Shown piece by piece: positions 38,870 to 48,591 of a DNA stretch of 64,000 bases (position 1 is the stretch's first letter; every line of letters starts with the position of its first letter). This DNA comes from Bacteroidales bacterium (lineage in GTDB: Bacteria; Bacteroidota; Bacteroidia; Bacteroidales; Paludibacteraceae). The stretch spans positions 1 through 64,000 of the forward strand of contig SUWZ01000008.1 in the NCBI GenBank assembly GCA_015061185.1, read 5' to 3'. The position numbers and the translations under genes are program-made. The notes beneath the pieces are model-generated. The model saw nothing but the letters and a program-made list of their open reading frames with translations, did no database searches and had not been told where the DNA came from.

Positions 38870-40012
38870 CTATTTTATAAAAGACCCTTTAAATAATTCC
38901 ACAAAAGCTTGCGTCATTTTAGTCCATTCATACTTTTTTTTCTCCTCAGCTATACTCATTTCAAAATTTAAAGAATTGTTCTCTGTATAAAATTCTGCTA
39001 TAGCAGTCGCAATAGCGTGAGGATTGGCGTCAACAACAAATCCCACTTTTTTGTGCGGAACTATTTCCGGTAACCCCCCAACATTTGTAACTATCATTGG
39101 CTTTTCAAAATGATACGCTATTTGAGCCACTCCACTTTGCGTGGCGGATTTATATGGCAATACAACCATATCTGCAACATTAAAATAGGGAGCCACCTCA
39201 CTATCCGGAATGAATGATGGATACCAAATCACCCGATCTTTCAACCCCAACTTTTTTTCTAAGTCATAGTAAAATTTCTCATCCTCATAAAATTCACCGG
39301 CTACAATCACTTTACAATTTAACTCTCTCAACCTTTCATCTGCCAAAGCCTGCAGTAGCCAATCTACTCCCTTATACGATCTTATAAAACCAAAAAAGAG
39401 CAAATAATTAACAGAAGGGTCTAAGTTCAATTTTTTTGCAGCAACGGTTTTATCGTACCTCGCCCCATAGTGATCATAAATTGGATGTGGAGAAAATAAA
39501 ATAGGCTTCCTTTTTTTATCTATTGCACCAATATCCTTCGCCACAGACTTAGACAAAGCTACAAAACCATCAATTGTCCGCACAAAATAGGGAGGAAAAA
39601 GCTTATCCAATAAACTCTGTTCGTGAGGAAGCATATTATGAACCAATGCAAAACATTTTGCATTACACTTTGCTTTTATTCGCTTAGCAATCGTTCCAAG
39701 GCAAGGAGCCATAAAAGACATCCAATAAGCAAAAATAACCATATCCGGATTATATGCAGTTATTTTATTAGCAGCCTTGAACCATGATGCCGGATTGACT
39801 GAACTAAACGATTGTTCAATTTTTAAATCACCCGGCGGCGCAGATTCTGAATATTGAGATTTGCCCGGAAATAAAAAAGAGGGATACTGCAATGTAAATG
39901 TTTCCATAACAACCTCATGCCCTTCCGCCTGAAATTGACGAGCCAAACGTTCATTAAACGTTGCCAAACCACCTCTAAAGGGATAAGCAGTACCTACAAT
40001 TACAATCTTCAT
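38870..40012 (-). CDS. GT4-family glycosyltransferase
   Basis: A 380-residue GT-B enzyme. The N-terminus KIVIVGTAYPFRGGLATFNE and the donor-binding segment VVLPYKSATQSGVAQIAYHF with VTNVGGLPEIV define the group 1 fold. It is last in an apparent minus-strand operon with a metallophosphoesterase gene 11 bp upstream and two VanZ-like genes. Surface-glycan assembly is likely; donor and acceptor are unknown. The 209 bp to metH hold only a weak hairpin just after the metH stop. Confidence 0.85.
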   Translation of the reverse strand: MKIVIVGTAYPFRGGLATFNERLARQFQAEGHEVVMETFTLQYPSFLFPGKSQYSESAPPGDLKIEQSFSSVNPASWFKAANKITAYNPDMVIFAYWMSFMAPCLGTIAKRIKAKCNAKCFALVHNMLPHEQSLLDKLFPPYFVRTIDGFVALSKSVAKDIGAIDKKRKPILFSPHPIYDHYGARYDKTVAAKKLNLDPSVNYLLFFGFIRSYKGVDWLLQALADERLRELNCKVIVAGEFYEDEKFYYDLEKKLGLKDRVIWYPSFIPDSEVAPYFNVADMVVLPYKSATQSGVAQIAYHFEKPMIVTNVGGLPEIVPHKKVGFVVDANPHAIATAIAEFYTENNSLNFEMSIAEEKKKYEWTKMTQAFVELFKGSFIK

Positions 40013-40023
40013 ACTTTTAACAA

Positions 40024-41112
40024 TTAATTACCAGAAGCAATATTTAACACAACCATTTCACTATCTGTGCCAATTCTAAATGGAGGTCCCCATAATGACA
40101 ATCCGGAAGATACATATACATGAGATTCACCCCATTTACGATAACCATAACTCTGAGGAAATAATAAATCAGTAATCCAACTAATAGGCCATACTTGCCC
40201 TCGATGAGTGTGTCCGCTAAATTGCAAGTCAATTCCGAATTGTTCGACCAATTCAACTTCATTAGGCTGATGATCCAAAACAATCACCGGACCATTCAAG
40301 TTGACTCTATTCATCAACTCCTGCAAAGAAGATCTTGATTTATTAAACCGATCATCCCGCCCAACAATTTGTACTCCATTAGGAAGTGTTACAATAGAAT
40401 CTTTCAAAAAAGTAATATTAGTGCTTGACAATAAATCTTGACACTTCTCTATCCCACTAATATACTCATGATTTCCGGGGACCATATAAACACCCATAGG
40501 AGCTTTTATCAATGATAACGTTTCAACCATATCTTCTTGATATAATGGCTCTACACTATTGTCAATCAAATCCCCTCCTATAATAATCAAATCAGGTGTT
40601 TGAGCATTCATTAGTTCAATAAATTGCTTCAACTGTTCATTTGTAGTTCCGTACCCCAAATGAACATCACTTATCGCAACAACTCGCATAGGAGTACTTA
40701 GATTTTTACCTTGCAACTTTATGTCTATAGAATTAATTTTAGGAGATTTATAATTTATATACCCACAAAACAACACGAACAAGGTGGCTACTAAAATTAT
40801 GAATGAACTATAATGAGGTATTGAAACCCAAATCCTCAACAAATCTACCAATAACAAACCTATCACCATGTATAAAATAAAGAAAAGCCAAGAAGATCCT
40901 ATTAGATAACATGTTCTGAGAATGGAATAAGGCAACCCAACTTTACTCAGTAAAAATGATAGAATAAACAATACTATTGGAGTGAACATTACTCCCCAAA
41001 CAATCATAGTACCCCAACTAGGCAATGTAGGAAAACATTGCAACAGACGTAAAATTACGTACGAGTTTCCCGCAATCAAAATAGCAAAAAGAAAAAGAAA
41101 GAAAAATCCCAT
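40024..41112 (-). CDS. membrane-anchored calcineurin-like metallophosphoesterase
   Basis: A 362-residue protein with about four N-terminal membrane segments (residues about 1-125), then a cytoplasmic or periplasmic phosphoesterase domain with all metal motifs: ISDVHLGYG, IIGGDLIDN, VPGNHEYISG, VLDHQPNEV and SGHTHRGQVWP. It is similar to the YkuE/YaeI group, whose substrates may be UDP-sugar lipids or other phosphodiesters. The longest frame starts at a TTG overlapping the upstream gene; ATG at 41112 gives a clean first membrane helix and a 25-bp gap. The substrate is undetermined. Confidence 0.85.
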   Translation of the reverse strand: MGFFFLFLFAILIAGNSYVILRLLQCFPTLPSWGTMIVWGVMFTPIVLFILSFLLSKVGLPYSILRTCYLIGSSWLFFILYMVIGLLLVDLLRIWVSIPHYSSFIILVATLFVLFCGYINYKSPKINSIDIKLQGKNLSTPMRVVAISDVHLGYGTTNEQLKQFIELMNAQTPDLIIIGGDLIDNSVEPLYQEDMVETLSLIKAPMGVYMVPGNHEYISGIEKCQDLLSSTNITFLKDSIVTLPNGVQIVGRDDRFNKSRSSLQELMNRVNLNGPVIVLDHQPNEVELVEQFGIDLQFSGHTHRGQVWPISWITDLLFPQSYGYRKWGESHVYVSSGLSLWGPPFRIGTDSEMVVLNIASGN

Positions 41113-41137
41113 ATTCAACAAGAGTGACAAAACTAAA

Positions 41138-41539
41138 TTACCGACAACTAAATCCGTTCTCCGGTTGAACAAAACGAGGGATTAGTTTCCTACAAATGAA
41201 AAATGCAATCAATACACCCACAATATCGGCAATCCAATCTTCCCAATCACCGGTTCTCGGAGGGAAATAATACTCCTGTAAAAGTTCCATCAACCCACCA
41301 TAAAGAATTGGATAACACAATCCCCACATCCACATAATCTTCTCATTAAATTGGTATCGTTGTCTGTATAATTCATAACAAATTACAGTTGCCAATACAA
41401 AATATAGACCAAAGTGAGCAATCTTATCAAAATGAGGAATAACAGGAATATGTAAAGGGGAAACATTCCTTAAGATACTTAAATACAACACCCCCAACGA
41501 CGAGAGTATAGATAGCCCATAAATTCTAAAAAAACGCAT
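41138..41539 (-). CDS. VanZ-like membrane protein (copy 2)
   Basis: A 133-residue protein with about four membrane segments and the VanZ pattern: HFDKIAHFGLYFVLA, GGLMELLQEYYFPPRTGD and DWIADIVGVLIAFF. The family is widespread and mostly uncharacterised; the name comes from teicoplanin resistance. It is a clear paralogue of the preceding gene (LQEYYFPPR against LQEYFFPPR), pointing to tandem duplication. The gap to its twin is 13 bp. Loss of teicoplanin sensitivity should not be inferred from the name. Confidence 0.75.
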   Translation of the reverse strand: MRFFRIYGLSILSSLGVLYLSILRNVSPLHIPVIPHFDKIAHFGLYFVLATVICYELYRQRYQFNEKIMWMWGLCYPILYGGLMELLQEYYFPPRTGDWEDWIADIVGVLIAFFICRKLIPRFVQPENGFSCR

Positions 41540-41552
41540 TTTCTTAACTTAT

Positions 41553-41999
41553 TTATACAATGTTCTTATTTCGAAGACAAAAGTAGCATAATGCTCCAAA
41601 GTATGCAACTAAACAACCCAACAAATCTGCACAAACATCCAAAATTTCAGCGGACCGCGGAGGGAAGAAGTATTCTTGCAAAAATTCAATCAATATCCCG
41701 TATATCAAAGGAACACCGACAACAAAAAAAAATGCTCTAAGGTTAGAAATATCCGTTTTGTTTTTTTTTCGGTATTCCCAAATAACCAATAGGGTTAAGC
41801 AAAAATAAAGACATATATGCGCTATCGTATCTTGAAATGCTCTCAACCAAACCACTTCGTGAGTTTTAACATCCTCATATACCACTATATTTACATTGAT
41901 TGCATTATAAACGTCAGGAGGAGAAGAAACAATGCATCCACAGAGAATTATAATTGAGAACAAGATCGAATATTTATAAGAAATTAAATCGCTGAACAT
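41553..41999 (-). CDS. VanZ-like membrane protein (copy 1)
   Basis: A 148-residue protein with about four membrane segments. Conserved parts are FQDTIAHICLYFCLTLLVIW and GILIEFLQEYFFPPRSAE followed by DVCADLLGCLVAYF. It is first in the operon vanZ-like, vanZ-like, metallophosphoesterase, GT4. The region upstream (42000-42060) shows no perfect TANNTTTG on the minus strand. The function is unknown. Confidence 0.75.
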   Translation of the reverse strand: MFSDLISYKYSILFSIIILCGCIVSSPPDVYNAINVNIVVYEDVKTHEVVWLRAFQDTIAHICLYFCLTLLVIWEYRKKNKTDISNLRAFFFVVGVPLIYGILIEFLQEYFFPPRSAEILDVCADLLGCLVAYFGALCYFCLRNKNIV

Positions 42000-42063
42000 A
42001 GGCTTTTTAAAATTTATTTAGCATAAACTGCAATATGGATATTTCAAAATTACTCTTTTTAAT

Positions 42064-42071
42064 TACCTTTG
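42064..42071 (+). promoter_or_regulatory. -7 element of trpS
   Basis: TACCTTTG matches TANNTTTG; the upstream half is degenerate. The trpS ATG is 35 bp downstream. Confidence 0.5.
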
Positions 42072-42105
42072 CAAAAAAATAAAAATATATTTAAACATTT
42101 TTAAG

Positions 42106-43095
42106 ATGAAAACAGTTGTCAGCGGAATACGTTCAACAGGGAATTTACATTTAGGAAATTATTACGGAGCGTTAAAAAACTTTATCCGCATGCAAGAACA
42201 AAATAGATGTTTTTTCTTCATTGCAGATTATCATTCATTAACCACTCATCCGGATCCTGCCATTTTACATCCTAACGTAAAAAGAGTTCTTACAGAATAT
42301 TTAGCTTGCGGTCTTAATCCGGAAAAATCAGCAATCTTTATTCAGAGCGATGTGCCGGAAGTGATTGAATTATATTTAATGCTAAATATGCACGCCTATT
42401 TGGGAGAATTAACCAAGACAACATCATTCAAAGACAAGGCAAGAAAACAACCTGAAAATGTGAATGCAGGTCTTCTTACCTATCCAACTCTTATGGCTGC
42501 AGATATTCTTATTCATAACGCAGATGAGGTACCTGTAGGTAAAGATCAAGAACAACATTTAGAAATGACAAGAAATTTTGCAAAACGCTTCAATAATTTC
42601 TATAAGGTTGATTACTTCAAAGAACCTATAGCCTACAGTGATGGAACTAAAATGATTAAAATTCCAGGATTAGACGGAAGCGGGAAAATGGGCAAATCAG
42701 AAGGGAATTGCATTTACCTAGCTGATGATCCCAAAACGATTGAGAAAAAAGTAAAAAAGGCACTAACAGATCAAGGTCCTACCGAACAAAATTCAGAGAA
42801 ACCTGAATGCATTCATAATTTATTTACATTAATGGATGTCGTTTCTAAACCCGAAACCATCGCATTTTTTGAAGAACAGTGGAATAACTGCTCTATTCGC
42901 TATGGCGATCTCAAAAAACAATTGGCTGCAGACATTATTGAGGCAACCAATCCAATAAGAGAAAGAATTGCAGAATTAGATGCGCATCCCGAATTTCTCC
43001 GAAAGGCAATAGCTCGCGGGAAGGAAGAAGCTCAAGAGAGTGCAAGAAAAACCATTCGCGAAGTTAGAGAAATAATGGGATTTAAAAGTTTTTAA
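42106..43095 (+). CDS. trpS: tryptophanyl-tRNA synthetase
   Basis: A 329-residue class I synthetase. The ATP-binding HIGH-like motif is in STGNLHLGNYYGAL (about 10-23), the KMSKS-type loop in SGKMGKSEGN (about 196), and the tryptophan pocket region in YPTLMAADILIH. Length and start are normal. The YfhO-like gene follows after 37 bp and may be co-transcribed. Confidence 0.97.
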   Translation: MKTVVSGIRSTGNLHLGNYYGALKNFIRMQEQNRCFFFIADYHSLTTHPDPAILHPNVKRVLTEYLACGLNPEKSAIFIQSDVPEVIELYLMLNMHAYLGELTKTTSFKDKARKQPENVNAGLLTYPTLMAADILIHNADEVPVGKDQEQHLEMTRNFAKRFNNFYKVDYFKEPIAYSDGTKMIKIPGLDGSGKMGKSEGNCIYLADDPKTIEKKVKKALTDQGPTEQNSEKPECIHNLFTLMDVVSKPETIAFFEEQWNNCSIRYGDLKKQLAADIIEATNPIRERIAELDAHPEFLRKAIARGKEEAQESARKTIREVREIMGFKSF

Positions 43096-43132
43096 AAAAA
43101 TACAAATTATCTTATCCTAACAAGAGAATCAC

Positions 43133-45679
43133 ATGAAAATATCATTCAAAAAATGGTTACCTTATGCTATTATTTTTTCAATATTTGTTATAGCATCTTG
43201 TCTCTACTTTTTACCCGCTTTAGAAGGTAAGGTTATATACGCAGGCGATAGCATAAACGGAATAGCAGCAACCCAAGAAGGTGTAACCTTCAAAGAAAAA
43301 ACTGGAGAAAGTTCCTTTTGGACCGGCTCTATGTTTTCAGGAATGCCCAACTACCAAATTGGAGGTAATGGAGGCTTTACTGTAGATAAAATCATGAAGC
43401 CCATTAGTAAATTTTTCTCTTGGGGTATTAGAAATACTGCTATACTATTCCTATTTTATCTTTGCTCCTTTTTTCTCTTGCTAAGGACTTTTAAAATTAA
43501 TAGATGGATAAGTATGGCGGGGGCATTTGCAATATCTTTATCGAGTTATTTCTTTATTATTATTGCCGCCCAACATCATGGAAAATGTTATTCTATAACT
43601 TGGATGACCATAGTTGTTATTGGCTTTTTACTCATCTATCGCAAGCAATATGGTTGGGGAGCTCTTTTAACCATGCTATTCACTTACATCGGATTTTTCT
43701 TGCATCCTCAGATGTCTTACTACATCTGTTTAATGATTGGAATATTCTTTTTCGCAGAGTTAGCCATAGCTTGGAAAGATAGTGACTGGAAACATTTTGG
43801 GATCGCATCAGCCATATTTGCAGCCTCTTTTTGTATCGGATTAGGAATGGGAAGTGCAAAAGTGTTTTCAAATAGTGAATATGCTCAAGAAACAATGCGC
43901 GGTGGACATTCTGACTTGAAAAAAATTACCGATAACGAAAATAAAACAGATGGACTAGATTTGGATTATGCTACAGCTTGGAGCTATGGTATCAATGAAA
44001 CTATGACGTTTTTAATTCCAAACTATATGGGTGGTGCAAGTGGATACGACTTAGGAAAAGACTCTCAGTTAGAACAAGATCTTAAAGAGTTAGGCGTACC
44101 TGCTCGACAAGCAAAACAATTTTGCAAAAATGCCCCTACCTACCGAGGAGACAAAGCATTTACAAGCGGACCGGTATACCTTGGCGCTATTGTATGTTTT
44201 TTATTCATATTAGGATTACTAATTGTAAAAGGACCATACAAATGGGCCTTACTTGTTGCAACCCTATTTTCCATATTTTTAGCATGGGGACGACACTTCA
44301 TGGGACTGACAGAACTATTCTTTGACTATTTCCCAATGTACAATAAATTTAGAGCTGTTGAGAGTATTTTAATAGTAGCCGAAATAACTATCCCTCTATT
44401 GGGATTTTTGGCAATTAAAGAAATTTCTACTAAGAATGAAAACTGGGATAAACTTAGAAATTACATTTTTATTGCAGGAGGTATAACTAGTTTTATATGT
44501 CTAATTACTGCTATCTTTAGTGGTTCAATAGACGTAACATCTACCTACGATATGCAATGGAAATCAAATGTAGGAGATCAAATTTACAGTGCTATATTGG
44601 AACAACGTAAAGAATTAATTAGTTCTGACGCATGGCGATCATTATTCTTTATATTGTTAGGCACTGGTACCATATACTTATATGCGTACAACATCTACCA
44701 TAAAGAAGTAAACAAAAATTTTGCATTATATACAGGAATTGCCCTTATGGTATTAATTGTATCAGACATGTGGACTGTAAATAAACGTTTTTGCAACGAC
44801 GAAATGTTTGTTTCTACCAAAGATCGTGACAAAGCATTTAAAATGTTACCTTATGAAAAGGAGTTACTAAAAGACTCCACACATTTCAGAGTGCTAAACC
44901 TAACTACAAATACGTTCAATGATGCACGCACAAGTTACTACCTGAAATCCATCGGAGGATATCATGCTGCCAAACTTCGTCGCTATCAAGACATGATAGA
45001 TAATCATATTGTTCATGAAATGAATCCTTTAATGCAAGTTATTATGCAAACACAAGGATTTACAATCCCAGACTCTGCTAAAGGAAAGGATTTCGCTATT
45101 CTCAATATGCTAAACATGAAGTATGCTATAGTACCTCTTCAGAATGGAGAACAGATGGCTGTTACAAACCCTTATGCAATGGGGAATTGCTGGTTTGTCG
45201 ACAGCATAAATTATGTTAACACTCCCAACGATGAGATTGAAGCTCTAAGGTTAGTCGATTTACATAATGTGGCTGTTATTGACACATCAGTTATGAAAGG
45301 TATCTCTTCTAATTTTTCACCAACTAAATCTTCAGTGGGTGAATCTATAGAACTAACAAAATATCAGCCAAATAAAATCATATACAACTCTAATTTAGAA
45401 CATGATAGGTTAGCGGTATTCTCTGAAGTTTACTACCCTCATGGTTGGCATCTATATATATTGAACAATGAAGGAAAAAGGGAAACAGAACTTCCAATAG
45501 TACGAGCCAACTACATCCTGCGTGCTGCAATTATTCCGTCCGGCTCTCATACTTTAGAAATGGTATTTGAGCCAGAAGCAGTTAGAAAAGGAAATATACT
45601 ATCATTAGTATGTTTTGGTATTTTCTGTCTTACCACAATAGGTGTGTTCGTAATGTCCTATAAAAAGAAACGATTCTAG
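43133..45679 (+). CDS. YfhO-family large membrane protein
   Basis: An 848-residue protein with about 12-14 membrane helices and a large extracytoplasmic C-terminal part before a last helix (LSLVCFGIFCLTTIGVFVM). The N-terminal DSINGIAATQEGVTFKEKTG region with SSFWTGSMFSGMPNYQIG resembles the YfhO group of GT-C-like proteins, thought to glycosylate extracytoplasmic polymers from polyprenyl-phosphate sugars (YfhO acts on lipoteichoic acid in Bacillus). In Bacteroidota the substrate is unknown. It ends at a very strong bidirectional terminator. Confidence 0.75.
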   Translation: MKISFKKWLPYAIIFSIFVIASCLYFLPALEGKVIYAGDSINGIAATQEGVTFKEKTGESSFWTGSMFSGMPNYQIGGNGGFTVDKIMKPISKFFSWGIRNTAILFLFYLCSFFLLLRTFKINRWISMAGAFAISLSSYFFIIIAAQHHGKCYSITWMTIVVIGFLLIYRKQYGWGALLTMLFTYIGFFLHPQMSYYICLMIGIFFFAELAIAWKDSDWKHFGIASAIFAASFCIGLGMGSAKVFSNSEYAQETMRGGHSDLKKITDNENKTDGLDLDYATAWSYGINETMTFLIPNYMGGASGYDLGKDSQLEQDLKELGVPARQAKQFCKNAPTYRGDKAFTSGPVYLGAIVCFLFILGLLIVKGPYKWALLVATLFSIFLAWGRHFMGLTELFFDYFPMYNKFRAVESILIVAEITIPLLGFLAIKEISTKNENWDKLRNYIFIAGGITSFICLITAIFSGSIDVTSTYDMQWKSNVGDQIYSAILEQRKELISSDAWRSLFFILLGTGTIYLYAYNIYHKEVNKNFALYTGIALMVLIVSDMWTVNKRFCNDEMFVSTKDRDKAFKMLPYEKELLKDSTHFRVLNLTTNTFNDARTSYYLKSIGGYHAAKLRRYQDMIDNHIVHEMNPLMQVIMQTQGFTIPDSAKGKDFAILNMLNMKYAIVPLQNGEQMAVTNPYAMGNCWFVDSINYVNTPNDEIEALRLVDLHNVAVIDTSVMKGISSNFSPTKSSVGESIELTKYQPNKIIYNSNLEHDRLAVFSEVYYPHGWHLYILNNEGKRETELPIVRANYILRAAIIPSGSHTLEMVFEPEAVRKGNILSLVCFGIFCLTTIGVFVMSYKKKRF

Positions 45680-45700
45680 CAAAAAATATAAGATTAAAAA

Positions 45701-45745
45701 GTAAAAATGACCGAGAACTTTTTCTACTCTCTCGGTCATTTTTAC
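45701..45745. terminator. bidirectional terminator between convergent genes
   Basis: A perfect 16-bp inverted repeat (45701-45716 with 45730-45745), a 13-nt loop, and A-tract/T-tract on opposite arms. It serves the YfhO-like gene on the plus strand and the GT-A-like gene on the minus strand. Confidence 0.92.
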
Positions 45746-45767
45746 TTTAAACTATTTAATGGGTTAT

Positions 45768-46640
45768 CTATTTTTGTTTTGCGACAATTTTCTTTTTGAT
45801 TTTTTTTGGCCACCCAGCCACCCTTTGAGGAATTTTTATCATCCACCTAATAATCTTATCTATAAAAAAAGAAAATTTATCCCCAAATCCAAATTTAGGC
45901 TTTTCTAACTTCCTAATTGCATACGATTCATTTATAACAGAATCAATCCTTTGCTTCTGTTTTCCTGCATTTGCTTGCCAATATTTTACTAAAAATGAAG
46001 GAACAGAATAAAACCGAGCCAACCAAGTATGACGGCACATCTCCTCCCCCTTATGATTATACAACATTGTTGTCCAACCATCTTGATGACGTTTTGAATG
46101 TAAATACAAAGTTTTTGTGTTATTAGCCTGCCACAAGAAAAAGGGGTAATAAGGTTCATAATCAATTCTATCAAAATTAAATTTACGACCCTCATAAAGC
46201 ATTTCTTTTGGGAAAGTCTCTATCATCTCAGTTTTATGCATTAGATAGTCAAAAGTCTTGACATTATTTACTGAAAACTTTTCTCTTAAAATTCTCAGAT
46301 CAAAAATATTAAAAAAAGGATTAGTAACAATCGGATTTGCACCTCGAGGAACAGCTCCACCTCCATCCGGACACCCCGCATTAGCAATTCCATTTTCTAT
46401 TACGTACTCTACTAACGAAAGAACAGCATCTGGATTAGTTATGAAACAATCCTCATCCACATTAATTGCTATATCACAACTATTATCCTTAAGCATAGTA
46501 TAAAAATAACCATCAGCGGATTGATCTGTTAAACGTACACATTCATATCCCAAAGACTCATACAAGCCTTTAGATAAAAGGTATAGACGCAAGTCAAACG
46601 AACGACAAAAAAATTTTATACGTAAAGAACTAATTTTCAT
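45768..46640 (-). CDS. putative GT-A-like glycosyltransferase of unknown family
   Basis: A 290-residue protein not recognised as a standard family. A DXD-like site (Asp62 and Asp64 in IAINVDEDCFITN) sits at the end of a predicted strand, as in GT-A enzymes, followed by GCPDGGGAVPRGANPIVTN and NFDRIDYEPYYPFFLWQ; the C-terminus is very basic (PKKIKKKIVAKQK). It probably binds a nucleotide-sugar and a metal in the cytoplasm. It has its own promoter (46676-46709) and stands downstream of the LicD/GT4 cluster, so it may add a sugar to the same glycan. Confidence in the enzyme class is moderate. Confidence 0.5.
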   Translation of the reverse strand: MKISSLRIKFFCRSFDLRLYLLSKGLYESLGYECVRLTDQSADGYFYTMLKDNSCDIAINVDEDCFITNPDAVLSLVEYVIENGIANAGCPDGGGAVPRGANPIVTNPFFNIFDLRILREKFSVNNVKTFDYLMHKTEMIETFPKEMLYEGRKFNFDRIDYEPYYPFFLWQANNTKTLYLHSKRHQDGWTTMLYNHKGEEMCRHTWLARFYSVPSFLVKYWQANAGKQKQRIDSVINESYAIRKLEKPKFGFGDKFSFFIDKIIRWMIKIPQRVAGWPKKIKKKIVAKQK

Positions 46641-46675
46641 TAAATAAAAAACTTAATTAACCTATAATTAACGAA

Positions 46676-46709
46676 CAAAAATATAAAATTATTTTAGAAA
46701 ATCTACAAA
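46676..46709 (-). promoter_or_regulatory. promoter of the GT-A-like gene
   Basis: On the minus strand TTTG (46709-46706), a 22-nt spacer, TATTTTTG (46683-46676). The spacer is at the long end. It overlaps the 3' end of the upstream GT4 gene. Confidence 0.45.
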
Positions 46710-47783
46710 CAATTGCTTTACAGCTTCATGTGAATAATTTTTCACAAACATTTGACGAGCATAGGTATTAAAATGAGGACGCGGATTATCTACAAAATCA
46801 TTTATCCTCATAATAAATTCTTCAGCATTATTACAGAGTCCTCCCAACTTCTGAAAATCGAGATCATATCCTTCAAAAGCCTCTTTAGTTCCTAAAATAT
46901 TTTTTCCATACATCAAAGCTTCGCAAGTCTTAACTTTCATTCCACTTCCGGAAAATATCGGCAACACAATAATATCAGCCTCATTTAAGTAAGGGGACAA
47001 ATCAGGAGCATCACTAACAACATCAATAGATTGTAATTTAGGAGAATCAGCCTTTAGTTTATCCATTCCCTTGCCAACAATCTTCATTTCAATATTTACA
47101 TGAGGTAAGACATTGTCTACAAACCACAGGATACCTTGATTATTGGGAGTGAAATAACTCCCAAAAAATAAACATATCGGACATTTTCGAGTCTGCACTA
47201 CATTAATTTGCTCTTCGTCAAATCTATCTGACAAAGCAATAGGAATAGACGTTATTCGACAGGATGGAGCATATTTTTGACATAATATACTTTTATCTCT
47301 GTTATTTAGAACTATAATTTCATCTGAATATCTACATGCATATTCATCATTTTTATTTACAGCATGAAGTAAAACAGACCTACCCGGTAACCATTTAGGT
47401 AGCAACGCATCAAAATAGACCGATTCTACATTATGGAAATGGGTGATAACTTTCCCATTATATCCACTTAACTTTAATTTCTTAGCAATCAACCCAAAAA
47501 CGCTTCTATCAATAAAAATATAGTCATATTGATACGCATCTTCCAATAATTTCCTTAAGCGCCTTGGCGACAATCCATAAAAATAATTAAACAAGAAAAA
47601 TACAGCTCCGCACAAATAATCTAATATGGACTTCTCTTTATACTCATCATGAACATAAAACGAAACAATATTATCTGCACCTACAATTTCACAAAGCGAA
47701 TTAAAATTGCGCATAGAGCATTGACCTCCCCCCTCCAATATGCCCTTTGAACGCTTATACCATATAAAAAGAAGTTTTGTCAT
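46689..47783 (-). CDS. GT4-like glycosyltransferase
   Basis: A 364-residue GT-B protein. Recognisable parts are VITHFHNVESVYFDALLP, the linker strand CPICLFFGSYFTPNNQGILW and the donor-side segment DIIVLPIFSGSGMKVKTCEA with YGKNILGTKEAFEGYD. The N-terminus (LFIWYKRSKGILEGGGQCS) has the acceptor-side glycine loop. It follows the LicD gene by 84 bp in the same direction and is probably part of the modification cluster. Donor and linkage are unknown. Confidence 0.75.
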   Translation of the reverse strand: MTKLLFIWYKRSKGILEGGGQCSMRNFNSLCEIVGADNIVSFYVHDEYKEKSILDYLCGAVFFLFNYFYGLSPRRLRKLLEDAYQYDYIFIDRSVFGLIAKKLKLSGYNGKVITHFHNVESVYFDALLPKWLPGRSVLLHAVNKNDEYACRYSDEIIVLNNRDKSILCQKYAPSCRITSIPIALSDRFDEEQINVVQTRKCPICLFFGSYFTPNNQGILWFVDNVLPHVNIEMKIVGKGMDKLKADSPKLQSIDVVSDAPDLSPYLNEADIIVLPIFSGSGMKVKTCEALMYGKNILGTKEAFEGYDLDFQKLGGLCNNAEEFIMRINDFVDNPRPHFNTYARQMFVKNYSHEAVKQLFVDFLK

Positions 47784-47867
47784 AAAAATACTATTGATTG
47801 AGAATATTTAAAACCTGTTTTAACCGACTTGACAAGGTATGATTTTCAAGCACGATCTGATACGCTT

Positions 47868-48554
47868 TTAGTATAATTTTCTATAACTCCTGTCTTTAGT
47901 ATGAACTATACGGGTTCTGTAATCTTTGGCATTCCAATTTTTGATTGGTGTCATATATGAATCAGAATATATTGCACGCAACCACTCATCAGTTTTTACA
48001 GGCATATAAACCTTTAGTCCTAAAAAATCCCGCAATTCAAAATCAGACACAGGAACATAACTGCGATCGCAGGGAAAACCATCTGTAGCATTAGCCTCTT
48101 TCCACTCTTTGAACTCATGCTTTCGAGCTATTATACTATAATAGTCGTCTCCTTCTTGAAAATAATAAAAAATATCTAATTGCAATTTTTTATAAAAATA
48201 AGTTTCTTCGAATACTTTTCCATCAGAAAATACGCATTGACGGCATAATTGAAAACCCGCTTCGGTCATTTTCTCATGTAGATTCTCTGGGACTTCATCT
48301 GCAAGCAAACCCAAATCAATATCTGGATCGTAAGAAATAAAACCTTTGTCACGATATGCCCCAAGCAATACTCCATACGTAAGAAATGCCTGTACATGCA
48401 TCTGACAAAACACTTTATTTGCAGCATCCAGCATTTGCAACCCATTCTTACGTATACGACGTGACTGTATCTCAAACTTAATTCGGTTGACACACTCAAC
48501 TATTTTTTTATAAATTCCCAATTTTAAAGCTATTTTTACCAATATATCTCTCAT
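47868..48554 (-). CDS. LicD-family phosphotransferase
   Basis: A 228-residue protein of the LicD/fukutin-related nucleotidyltransferase-like fold. The core motif LTYGVLLGAYRDKGFISYD with PDIDLGLL (about 58-84) carries the Gly loop and the DXD acidic pair; a second block is QLDIFYYFQEGDDYYSII. Family members transfer phosphocholine or related phospho-alcohols from a CDP carrier to a glycan, for example lipooligosaccharide or teichoic acid. Two genes upstream lies a cytidylyltransferase-like fusion, which supports a CDP-activated donor. The gap to the opine-dehydrogenase-like gene is 37 bp. Confidence 0.75.
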   Translation of the reverse strand: MRDILVKIALKLGIYKKIVECVNRIKFEIQSRRIRKNGLQMLDAANKVFCQMHVQAFLTYGVLLGAYRDKGFISYDPDIDLGLLADEVPENLHEKMTEAGFQLCRQCVFSDGKVFEETYFYKKLQLDIFYYFQEGDDYYSIIARKHEFKEWKEANATDGFPCDRSYVPVSDFELRDFLGLKVYMPVKTDEWLRAIYSDSYMTPIKNWNAKDYRTRIVHTKDRSYRKLY

Positions 48555-48591
48555 ATATACATTATTTAAAATTCAACAAAATATAATATTT

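Noticed and set aside
41138-41999. Teicoplanin resistance by vanZ
   Set aside because: The VanZ-like fold is widespread and no van regulatory or ligase genes are present; the name does not imply resistance.
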